Part shown: one piece after another, positions 1 to 6,038 of the stretch
How the letters are laid out: every line of letters starts with the position of its first letter
How positions within the stretch are numbered: position 1 is the stretch's first letter
Assembly (NCBI GenBank): GCA_903864375.1
Contig: CAIPFS010000002.1
Span: 1 to 8,244, forward strand
DNA: 8,244 nt
Direction: 5' to 3'
From: an uncultured Verrucomicrobiota bacterium
GTDB taxonomy: Bacteria > Verrucomicrobiota > Verrucomicrobiia > Limisphaerales > UBA9464
Notes under the pieces: generated by a model
Seen by the model: the letters and a program-made list of their open reading frames with translations, nothing else
Database searches by the model: none
Told to the model about the DNA's origin: nothing
Position numbers and translations under genes: made by a program

Positions 1-302
1 ACCGGCTGGTTGCTCCAGACATCGACCTTCCCCTTTACTTCCGTCTCGAGGACGATGATGTAGCCGGCGGCTTCGCTCAGGTAATTGAGCACCATTTCCA
101 GCGGCACTCCCCGGAAATTCAGCCGGAGTTCACCCGGTGCGGCATTGGTGGAGACCGATGTCTCCGGCCTGCCCGCGTCCGAACCCGTGAGTGGAGCGGC
201 AGGGGTGCCGGTGGATGGAGTCTCCTCGGCGAATGATTGCAGGGAGTTTCCCAGCGCCAGACCCGCAGCCAGCAGGCCGAGGCACATTGATTTATTTTTC
301 AT
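1..302 (-). CDS. gspD: GspD, outer-membrane secretin (N-terminal part only)
   Basis: GspD forms the outer-membrane channel of the T2SS. Only the first 100 codons are in the window; the rest runs off the left edge. The protein begins MKNKSMCLGLLAAGLALG, a Sec signal peptide with a likely cut after Ser-Phe-Ala25. A Thr/Pro/Ala/Gly linker (26-57) follows, and then the N0 domain: LRLNFRGVPLEMVLNYLSEA (59-78), the hallmark by which secretins are recognised, continuing into a Gly-Lys-Val-Asp-Val segment. The ATG at 302 is fixed by an AAGGAG site 7 bases upstream, although it overlaps the preceding gene by 11 bases. An in-frame ATG at 287 would give a weaker, shorter signal peptide. PilQ is the type IV pilus homologue. 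No N-terminal AMIN domain precedes N0, and the T2SS neighbours favour GspD. Confidence 0.92.
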   Translation of the reverse strand, partial: MKNKSMCLGLLAAGLALGNSLQSFAEETPSTGTPAAPLTGSDAGRPETSVSTNAAPGELRLNFRGVPLEMVLNYLSEAAGYIIVLETEVKGKVDVWSNQP

Positions 303-1020
303 TTTTCAGCTCCTTTTCCCGCTTCTCCAACAGACGTTTTAAAATTTCACTTTCCCCGCCCCCGGACGACTCGGAGGCTGCTCCTTCAGTTTTTTCTGTC
401 TTTTCGGGCTTGGTGGACGCAGTTTCGAATCCACCCGGTGACGAGGACGGCTGCCATTCCCCTTCTTCCTCCCGCTGCATTCCTGTTCCCACCTTCAGCA
501 CCACGGTATTGGTGCCCGCGACGAGTTTCGCGCTGTCCTGGCTGATGGTTTTGATTTCGTATCCCGCCAGAGTATCCCCGACTTTCACCGATTTCCGGTA
601 TCCGGTCTCGGACCCGTCGAAAAACGCAAAGGTTCCCTTGAAGTAACTCATCGTCCCAACCAGGGCGAACTTGTCGACCCGAACCTTTTTGGCCTGGCTG
701 CGATTCTCCTCGCGGGCCGATGAACGGGTCCGGGTGGAACTGAAAATATTGCGATCATTGATGAGCTTGAAGGCTTCATAACTCATTTCATCGACGACCG
801 CCGGCGGTGGATTGGTCAGGTCCTTGTTCACCCGATTCGTGGATGCCGTCGCTGCACCGCCTGGGAGGGCATTGGTCCCTCCTCCCGATGGGGAATTGGT
901 CGGGGAAGATGGCTCCCCAAGAATGACGCAACAGCCCAGGAGACCCGTCATGGCGGACCAGAAAGCGGACGTCACCGCCGATCGTCGTCTCATCGGTAAA
1001 GTATCCATGGGAAGAATCAT
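292..1020 (-). CDS. GspC/PilP-like inner-membrane protein with HR-type domain
   Basis: This 242-aa protein is not a standard GspC by overall match, but its layout and position fit the GspC/PilP role of joining the inner-membrane platform to the secretin. After a basic start (RRR at 11-13) there is a hydrophobic segment (about 15-35) containing LLGCC. That could be a membrane anchor or a lipoprotein signal with Cys30 as acceptor. A Gly/Pro/Thr/Asn/Ala linker (36-75) follows. The motif DRNIF (89-93) matches the RNxF motif preceding the homology region (HR) of GspC. Residues 115-178 form the HR-like beta domain, with FALVGTMSYFKGTFAFF, KVGDTLAGYEI and AKLVAGTNTVVLKVGTG. The C-terminus is Ser/Gly/Glu-rich and ends in a charged helix (222-242, EILKRLLEKREKELK). 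No PDZ domain is present. The ATG at 1020 overlaps the gspM stop as ATGA; ATG 1008 or 993 are alternative starts. The 3' end overlaps gspD by 11 bases. Confidence 0.78.
   Translation of the reverse strand: MILPMDTLPMRRRSAVTSAFWSAMTGLLGCCVILGEPSSPTNSPSGGGTNALPGGAATASTNRVNKDLTNPPPAVVDEMSYEAFKLINDRNIFSSTRTRSSAREENRSQAKKVRVDKFALVGTMSYFKGTFAFFDGSETGYRKSVKVGDTLAGYEIKTISQDSAKLVAGTNTVVLKVGTGMQREEEGEWQPSSSPGGFETASTKPEKTEKTEGAASESSGGGESEILKRLLEKREKELKNEK
310..315 (-). promoter_or_regulatory. Ribosome binding site of gspD
   Basis: AAGGAG on the minus strand, 7 bases before the ATG at 302. It lies inside the final Glu-Lys-rich codons of the GspC/PilP-like gene and decides the gspD start against the in-frame ATG at 287. 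Confidence 0.75.
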
Positions 1021-1556
1021 GGCGATGTCACATTGAGGAACAACCCGCTCACCTGAAGAGCCAGGGAGAGCTGGCCGCCTTCGCCCTCGCGGGCGGTCAA
1101 TTCAATTCCATCCACCTTGAGAGCCAGGGGATCGCGTTCGACTTCGTAAATAAACCGTGTGATGGCGGCGAGATTTCCGGTCGCATCCACCCGGCAATCC
1201 AGCGTCAGGTAGTCGTCATCCGGGTGTTTCCATTGGGGCTTTACCGAATTAACGCTGACCCGACTGGTTTGGGACCAGTCATCAAAGGCTTTCAAGACGC
1301 GCCCTTCGGCCGCCGACATGGCACCGGGCAATGCGTTGGTGCGCATCGAATCCCAGCGGGCTTTCAATACCCGTTCCCGATCGAGAAGCTGTTGCCCGTG
1401 CGTCACCGACTTTCGCAGCGTGGCAATCTGCTCACTCCGGTCCTTCCAGCCACTCACCATGGGGGTGAAGATCAGCCAGTCACTGAGGAGCAGCGCCGCC
1501 CCGGCGGCTGCCAGGACCATGAGCAGTTTCTGTCGTTCCTGGGGATTGATATTCAT
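1017..1556 (-). CDS. gspM: GspM, PilO-like (T2SSM_b type) assembly protein
   Basis: GspM (179 aa) is a bitopic inner-membrane protein that partners GspL and helps position GspC and GspE. It has a short cytoplasmic start (MNINPQERQKLL), one membrane helix (about 11-30), a charged coiled-coil-like stretch (about 36-75: RSEQIATLRK, then LLDRERVLKARW), and a C-terminal ferredoxin-like domain. The last includes LDCRVDATGNLAAITRFIYE and a segment reading DPLALKVDGIELT, both characteristic of PilO and the b subtype of GspM. The frame can be extended to a TTG at 1577, but the ATG at 1556 is preferred because it forms the ATGA overlap with gspL and has AAGGAG upstream. The stop TGA overlaps the next start as ATGA. 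PilO is the structural homologue. The context is clearly T2SS. Confidence 0.87.
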   Translation of the reverse strand: MNINPQERQKLLMVLAAAGAALLLSDWLIFTPMVSGWKDRSEQIATLRKSVTHGQQLLDRERVLKARWDSMRTNALPGAMSAAEGRVLKAFDDWSQTSRVSVNSVKPQWKHPDDDYLTLDCRVDATGNLAAITRFIYEVERDPLALKVDGIELTAREGEGGQLSLALQVSGLFLNVTSP

Positions 1557-2968
1557 GGCTGGGAGGCTCCTTCCCAATGCAGGTTGAAGGAGAATTGAAG
1601 CGGGGATTTTCCACGAAGCTGGTCCACCTGGACCTCCGTTACATCCTTGCTGGACCGCAATGAGTCCAGAAGTTTGAGCAGCGCCGATTGATCACGGGCG
1701 GTCCCGGAACAACTGACCACCCCCGGATCATGAATCTCCAGCGTTTTGGCGGTCACACTTCCGTCTTCCGGAAATGCCTCGGTGAGACGGCGAAGAATGC
1801 GAAGTGTCCGGACGGAGTTGTCATACCAGGGACGGTATTTCCGGATATTCTGTTCGGTCTGCTCCAGGTCGCGCACCCGGGTTGACATTGTGGACCAGCG
1901 GGACTTCAGGCGGTGCAGTTGAAACTCCTGAATTCCGATGGCCACAAGAACGATGGCAGCAACTCCCCCCACCACGCCTCCGATATAGGCCAGCTTGCGG
2001 GCGGAGTACCGGCTGGTGACCTTTTGCCAATTGGACACCCGGGGTGGCAGGAACTCCATCGGATGGTCGGCCCCGGTCCACAGCTGAAGGGCAACGGCGC
2101 GGGCCATGGAGGCCGGGGACACCGGACGACACCCTGGTGTCCTCCCACCGGTTTCGGGCTTCAACCCCAATGCCGACATCCGGGGTGCCAATTCCTCCGC
2201 CAGAGTCCTGGCCTCCAGTTCATTTCCAACCACGGCAAAGGAGTGAATCCCGGAGCGGAGCTCGGGTGCCAGTTGACCCAGCGTCACGCGGATCTCACGG
2301 GCCAGCTGGTCCGGCTGCCATCGCGGAACGCCTTCGGTGCTCCGGTTTTCAGCGCCCAGATACCGGACGACGGCCAACCCGGGCACGGCATCCACCATCA
2401 GCACGGCGCTTTGGGGTTGAATCCAAAGTCGGACGCTGCCGGGCGAGCGGTTTGCCGCCGTCCGGGCCCAGGCGAGTCCGCTGACTGAAAACGACAGGGG
2501 ATTGAGCCGTGCCTGTCGCAACCAGCCATCCAGACGTTCCACCTTGGAACGCAAGACCGCGAGTTGAAGCGCCTGGGCATGAATGCCTGAACCCAGGAGG
2601 CAGCGGGACAACACCAACTCGTCCGGCGGAAATGGAAAGCCGCGCTCTGCATCCAACTCCAGGAAACTCTGACGATCTTCCTCGGAAAGATCGGGAAGGG
2701 CGGTCAAACGGGTGAACAACCACTCCGGAGGAAGGCTGACGACACAGGCCCGCTCCCGGATCTCGGCCGCCTCCAATTGCTGCCGGAGCTCCCGCGCGAG
2801 AACCTGTGGGTCACCTGATTCGAGTGAAACAGTGAAGGTGAGTGCCAGCGATGTTCCAACCGCCTCCCCATCACCTGCGTTGCGGGCCACGGAGGCGTGC
2901 AGCGTGCCGCTGTCAAACGACAGCACCAACAGCGCATCCGCAGTTCGTCGTTGAAACCACTTGTTCAT
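1553..2968 (-). CDS. gspL: GspL, PilM/PilN-type assembly protein
   Basis: GspL (471 aa) is a bitopic inner-membrane protein linking the cytoplasmic ATPase GspE to periplasmic GspM. Residues 1 to about 300 resemble the actin-like PilM/GspL cytoplasmic domain: opening LLVLSFDSGTLHASVA, then VVSLPPEWLFTRLTALP (76-92), the acidic segment EEDRQSFLELDAER, and AVVGNELEA (245-253). Then comes MEFLPPRVSNW (304-314), which resembles the start of PilN (its NLLP motif). One membrane helix follows (about 326-347), a charged probably coiled stretch (350-380), and a ferredoxin-like periplasmic domain with SVTAKTLEI and VTEVQVDQLRG. It thus reads as PilM and PilN joined. The start at 2968 is chosen because it makes the ATGA overlap with the gspK stop. 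The longer frame from 3022 would add an unlikely 18-residue extension lying wholly within gspK. No ribosome binding site is seen. The stop overlaps gspM as ATGA. Confidence 0.88.
   Translation of the reverse strand: MNKWFQRRTADALLVLSFDSGTLHASVARNAGDGEAVGTSLALTFTVSLESGDPQVLARELRQQLEAAEIRERACVVSLPPEWLFTRLTALPDLSEEDRQSFLELDAERGFPFPPDELVLSRCLLGSGIHAQALQLAVLRSKVERLDGWLRQARLNPLSFSVSGLAWARTAANRSPGSVRLWIQPQSAVLMVDAVPGLAVVRYLGAENRSTEGVPRWQPDQLAREIRVTLGQLAPELRSGIHSFAVVGNELEARTLAEELAPRMSALGLKPETGGRTPGCRPVSPASMARAVALQLWTGADHPMEFLPPRVSNWQKVTSRYSARKLAYIGGVVGGVAAIVLVAIGIQEFQLHRLKSRWSTMSTRVRDLEQTEQNIRKYRPWYDNSVRTLRILRRLTEAFPEDGSVTAKTLEIHDPGVVSCSGTARDQSALLKLLDSLRSSKDVTEVQVDQLRGKSPLQFSFNLHWEGASQP
1567..1572 (-). 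promoter_or_regulatory. Ribosome binding site of gspM
   Basis: AAGGAG on the minus strand, 10 bases before the ATG at 1556. It supports this ATG over the upstream TTG at 1577, which would lie before the site. Confidence 0.65.
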
Positions 2969-4320
2969 GGAATGGAAGCCAGTGTCGGAAGGTTTTGTCG
3001 TGTGCGTCGCCCCAACGACCAACCCCGGGCGGAGAGGTCCTGGCGGAAAACAATCGAGGGCAATCCCGAGGAGGTATCAAAAACAAAGCGCTGTCGCCGG
3101 AATCCCCGCCCCTGTTTGCCCACTGCGGCAATGTCCGCGGAAAATTGAAACGTTCGTCCCGTGATATAGGGCCCCGCCTGCACGGCCGAAGCCTGGTCCA
3201 ACACCGAGGCAATCCACGAAACCGTGGTCAGATTCCCCGCATTGGCCTGCCGGTACGCGACCACCGAGGCCGCCTTGTCCACCCCGATGCCAGGAATGCA
3301 GGTGAGCACCGCCTGCGTCGCTGTGTTGATGTTGACGAGTCCCCGGGCAAACGATCCGTTGGTCATGGTCAGAGAGTCTTCAATCAGTGAAAACTCGGAG
3401 GTGGTCATCGCCCCCGTGATGAACAACTCGAGGGGACTACCCAACGGTCGATTGGGAGGCCCCAACCGGCGGACAATCTCATCGGCCCGCGATTGACCCA
3501 GCTTGTCGTTGAGCAGACTTTGAAGGCCCTGTCGGGAATTGGGTGCGGTCAGATTCACGCGGACGGTCCCATCGGCATTGGTGTTGGGCTGCTGGGAATA
3601 GACTGTCAGGTATTCCCAGAATCCCGGGTCCAGTTTTCCGTCGCGGTTGTCATCCGGGGCCAGATTCGTGCCGTCATTCTCATTGGGATCCAGGACCCCG
3701 TTCAGATTCGAATCCTCTCCATACAGGAGGGCCAGCGTCATTCCCGACACCAACCGAAGTTCATCCACGGTTTCAAAATCCGAGTTCTTGCAGTGATACG
3801 GTGGATTGAAGCGAAGGTAGGTGTCGTCTTCGGCTCCGCCGGTGGTGACGTCGCTGTTGGTATCGCGCCAATCGATGATCGCGGCGGCGATTTCCGGGGT
3901 CATGAGCGGCAACGCCTCCAGCATGTCGATGGTCGCCGTGTTCAGGTTCAGTTTCGAACTTTCGTCCACCAGTCCGAAGACCGGTTCCGTCGGGCTGGCC
4001 GTTTGGGAATCGCGTCCGATCAACCAGAAATGGGCATCACCCACGGCAACGGCCTCCTCGCGGTATCCCACCCGGTCGGGCAGCGTCCCCCACGTTGTCA
4101 CATTGGTGTTGAGCAGGTAGCCCACGTAGCGTGTGGCCCCGAGGATGGCGTGGTCTGCTGCCAGGCCGGCCACGCGATTCTCCGAGCCGCGCAACTCCAG
4201 CGACATCGACTGGCCGAAATACAAGCCGAGCGCCACCAGACCCAGGGCAATCCACAGGGTGACGATCAACGCCGCTCCCCGGCGGTCCCTGGAGCCGACA
4301 CGGGATTCCACACAGTTCAT
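2965..4320 (-). CDS. gspK: GspK, tip pseudopilin
   Basis: GspK (451 aa) is the large pseudopilin that caps the pseudopilus. The leader ends in RDRRG (Gly15), then AALIVTLWIALGLVALGLYF. The +5 position is Val rather than Glu, as expected for GspK, which is known to lack that Glu. Two helix-hairpin-helix elements typical of the T2SSK domain are visible: LNLNTATIDMLEALP (124-138) and VNINTATQAVLTCIPGIG (329-346). Between them, residues 203-214 (D-x-N-x-N-G-V-L-D-x-x-E) make a complete 12-position EF-hand-like loop, and 223-234 (D-x-N-x-D-G-K-L-D) make a second that lacks the acidic last residue. Both suggest calcium binding in this extracytoplasmic domain. Length is above the usual ~320-350 aa. 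The ATG overlaps the gspJ stop as ATGA, and a ribosome binding site GGGAGG lies 6 bases upstream. The stop overlaps gspL in the same way. Confidence 0.95.
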   Translation of the reverse strand: MNCVESRVGSRDRRGAALIVTLWIALGLVALGLYFGQSMSLELRGSENRVAGLAADHAILGATRYVGYLLNTNVTTWGTLPDRVGYREEAVAVGDAHFWLIGRDSQTASPTEPVFGLVDESSKLNLNTATIDMLEALPLMTPEIAAAIIDWRDTNSDVTTGGAEDDTYLRFNPPYHCKNSDFETVDELRLVSGMTLALLYGEDSNLNGVLDPNENDGTNLAPDDNRDGKLDPGFWEYLTVYSQQPNTNADGTVRVNLTAPNSRQGLQSLLNDKLGQSRADEIVRRLGPPNRPLGSPLELFITGAMTTSEFSLIEDSLTMTNGSFARGLVNINTATQAVLTCIPGIGVDKAASVVAYRQANAGNLTTVSWIASVLDQASAVQAGPYITGRTFQFSADIAAVGKQGRGFRRQRFVFDTSSGLPSIVFRQDLSARGWSLGRRTRQNLPTLASIP

Positions 4321-5078
4321 GGCTGCCCTCCCGCCGTTGAATTTTGATTGGTCACTGCCGTCAGGATGATCGGGGCGATCAATTCAATTTTCGGATGAGA
4401 TTGGCGACTGGTGTTTCTCCGGATTCCGGAAGCCGCGATTTCGACGGGCGGGGCAAGCTGCATCGACACTTTGATCGCTTTGGGAAGCAGAGTCAGATCA
4501 TTGGTCGAGTTCCAGGTCAGTTTCCACTGCGTGCCATCATAATAAGAGAACTCCATCCGCTCCACCCCGGTCATCAGCCACTGTTCTTCCGGAATATCGG
4601 TATTCACCGGCATCAGGTTGCGGTTGATCATCCGAAACAGGTCCAATCCACCGCCGCCCACCCGGTTGGTGGGTGGCCGCAGATAATAGGTGATACATTG
4701 GATATCGCCCCACGGCGCAAAATCGTTGATGTTCCCGGTGGCCGTGTACAGGGGCGGGCTCACGCGCTGTCCGGAAACAGCGGTCAGCGACGCGGCATCC
4801 GTCAACAGGTTGCTGCTGAACACCCCTCCCGGCTGAACCAGGCCGTTCAGGTCCCGACGAATCACCTCGAGGGCATGCTGGATCGGAAGGCCGTCGTCCA
4901 CCAGCGCCTGAGTCCGCTGGCGCAACCCGAAGGCTCCGAAAAACACGCCGGCAACAGCCGCAAGCACAAGCCCCACGAGGACCATGGCGAGCAGCAGCTC
5001 GATCAAGGTGAATCCGTACACCGACGTGCTCGCGGTCCCTGCTGGCGTTGTGTGGGGGATATGCCTCCGGATCATCAT
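4317..5078 (-). CDS. gspJ: GspJ, minor pseudopilin
   Basis: GspJ (253 aa from this start) is a minor pseudopilin of the I-J-K tip complex. The 22-residue leader ends in Tyr-Gly22, followed by FTLIELLLAMVLVGLVLAAV with Glu at +5 (Glu27). After the helix comes ALEVIRRDLNGL (69-80), and a C-terminal beta region with GVERMEFSYYDGTQWKLTW (171-189) and LPKAIKVSMQL (198-208), both typical of GspJ. The frame is open upstream to a GTG at 5102, but the ATG at 5078 makes the ATGA overlap with the gspI stop that recurs along this operon. A second ATG directly follows it, so the protein might be one residue shorter. There is no good ribosome binding site. A Gly-rich loop (140-144) and a Pro-Pro-Thr-Asn stretch sit mid-protein. 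The 3' end overlaps the gspK start by 4 bases. Confidence 0.93.
   Translation of the reverse strand: MMIRRHIPHTTPAGTASTSVYGFTLIELLLAMVLVGLVLAAVAGVFFGAFGLRQRTQALVDDGLPIQHALEVIRRDLNGLVQPGGVFSSNLLTDAASLTAVSGQRVSPPLYTATGNINDFAPWGDIQCITYYLRPPTNRVGGGGLDLFRMINRNLMPVNTDIPEEQWLMTGVERMEFSYYDGTQWKLTWNSTNDLTLLPKAIKVSMQLAPPVEIAASGIRRNTSRQSHPKIELIAPIILTAVTNQNSTAGGQP
4327..4332 (-). promoter_or_regulatory. Ribosome binding site of gspK
   Basis: GGGAGG on the minus strand, with GGAGG ending 6 bases before the ATG at 4320. It lies within the last codons of gspJ, so gspK has its own initiation signal besides the ATGA overlap. Confidence 0.7.
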
Positions 5079-5473
5079 AGGCTCGTGTCCACCACCGTGC
5101 ACAACCGGACATCACATGGATTTCCCCGGGTCTTATAGAGCACCCTGAGCGAGAGCATTTTCAGGGTGTCCTTTTCCCAGGTCTGGGATTTCAACTGCCA
5201 TTGAAAGGTTTCATCGCCTTCCACGGCATTCCCATTGGCACTGCGCTGCCAATTCCCGGTCACCACCAATTCATTGAGCACACGGTCCGCCACGCGCAGC
5301 GCCACCGATTTCCGCTGCGCCGCCTCTCCGGCCATGCTGGCGATCTGAATACCGCGCACCGCCACGGGGATCACAATGGCCAGCACCAGCAGGGCGGCAA
5401 GTGCCTCCACCAGCGTAAACCCGGCAGCGCCCCTAGAAACGGACGGCGCCGGTGATGTTGGTGTGGAGGTCAT
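5075..5473 (-). CDS. gspI: GspI, minor pseudopilin
   Basis: GspI (132 aa) is a minor pseudopilin that nucleates the I-J-K tip complex at the start of pseudopilus assembly. The leader of 18 residues ends in Gly18, followed by FTLVEALAALLVLAIVIPVA with Glu at +5 (Glu23). VEALAAL is a GspI-style version of the signal. The globular part has the GspI pattern VALRVADRVLNELV (57-70) with a Trp soon after, then QWQLKSQTW. The length fits the family (about 120-130 aa). The frame stays open upstream to 5758, but only the ATG at 5473 gives a normal short leader, and no other start codon lies between it and the signal. It has no visible ribosome binding site and begins 41 bases inside gspH, so it probably depends on translation of gspH. 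The stop TGA is shared with the gspJ start (ATGA). Cys120 and Cys125 form a C-X4-C near the C-terminus. Confidence 0.93.
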   Translation of the reverse strand: MTSTPTSPAPSVSRGAAGFTLVEALAALLVLAIVIPVAVRGIQIASMAGEAAQRKSVALRVADRVLNELVVTGNWQRSANGNAVEGDETFQWQLKSQTWEKDTLKMLSLRVLYKTRGNPCDVRLCTVVDTSL

Positions 5474-6038
5474 AGGTGAGACGGCTGGCGGAAGGTGACA
5501 GCGAGAGTGTTCCGGCACGGGAATTGCGCGCCCCGGCGGGAGGATTCTGCTCCCGAATCCGGATTTGAGTGGGACTACTGTCGGCCAGGAACCCGTCCGG
5601 CTGAAAGCGAATGACGTAGGCAGCCCTTCCCGGCCGCAATCCGGACACCATGGGCAGCGACCCCGGCAGTGGAGCCGAATTGACCCGGGCGGCATCCACC
5701 TCCACGACAACATCCCGCGACAACGGATAGGCCACCGCCCGCACATCCTGTGCGGCATAGGTGGAGTCTTCCGTCAGACCGTAGGCTCGTTGTTGGGGAT
5801 CAATCCAGAGTAACATGGGTGTGCCTTCAGAAATGGCGCGCTCGCGTCCATAGCGGATGAGGGAGGTCAATCGGCGGGCCTCGCCATCGACCGTTCGTCC
5901 GCGAAAAAAGTTACCCAACGAGGGCGCCATGACTGCCATCAGGACGACCAGCATCGCCATCACGAGGATCAATTCGATCAGCGTGAACGCCGTCGCCCCC
6001 GCCGGGCTAGCGTTTGGATGTTTGCCAGTTGGCGACAT
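5433..6038 (-). CDS. gspH: GspH, minor pseudopilin
   Basis: GspH (201 aa) is a minor pseudopilin that, from family knowledge, joins the tip complex to the GspG fibre. It has a 17-residue leader ending in Ala17, then FTLIELILVMAMLVVLMAVM with Glu at +5 (Glu22). The helix continues as APSLGNFFRGRTVDGEARRL, and then SLIRYGRERAISEG (59-72), typical of GspH/FimT. The middle of the protein is a beta-rich domain ending near IRFQPDGFL (143-151), another family hallmark. The ATG at 6038 is supported by a strong ribosome binding site (GGAGGAG, 6 bases upstream) even though it lies 32 bases inside gspG. The 3' end overlaps gspI by 41 bases. FimT is a possible alternative name; the H-I-J-K order supports GspH. 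Confidence 0.92.
   Translation of the reverse strand: MSPTGKHPNASPAGATAFTLIELILVMAMLVVLMAVMAPSLGNFFRGRTVDGEARRLTSLIRYGRERAISEGTPMLLWIDPQQRAYGLTEDSTYAAQDVRAVAYPLSRDVVVEVDAARVNSAPLPGSLPMVSGLRPGRAAYVIRFQPDGFLADSSPTQIRIREQNPPAGARNSRAGTLSLSPSASRLTYDLHTNITGAVRF

Noticed and set aside
870..1340. Hexapeptide TNALPG present in both GspM and the GspC/PilP-like protein
   Set aside because: The two copies use different codons and sit in unrelated linkers, so chance in Thr/Asn/Ala/Pro/Gly-rich segments is the simplest explanation.
1560..1575. Imperfect inverted repeat over the gspM ribosome binding site that might hide it
   Set aside because: Only about 4 paired bases are continuous before a mismatch; this is too weak to argue for regulation.
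2969..3022. 18-codon N-terminal extension of gspL
   Set aside because: It lies inside gspK and would break the ATGA overlap seen at the other junctions.
3493..4347. 284-codon plus-strand open frame opposite gspK
   Set aside because: It is antisense to an unmistakable GspK, has no recognisable domain, and has the composition of a high-GC mirror frame.
4657..4673. Perfect 6-bp inverted repeat (CCCACC and GGTGGG with a 5-base loop)
   Set aside because: It lies within gspJ and is explained by Pro-Thr-Asn and Gly-rich codons; there is no T-run and no gene boundary, so it is neither a terminator nor a likely regulatory site.
4344..5138. 264-codon plus-strand open frame opposite gspJ
   Set aside because: Antisense to a clear GspJ; the His/Arg/Gln-rich translation without domains is typical of a shadow frame.
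5474..5758. Upstream extension of gspI by 95 codons
   Set aside because: It lies wholly within gspH and would bury the pseudopilin signal far from the N-terminus; the Cys/Trp/Arg-rich translation looks non-coding.
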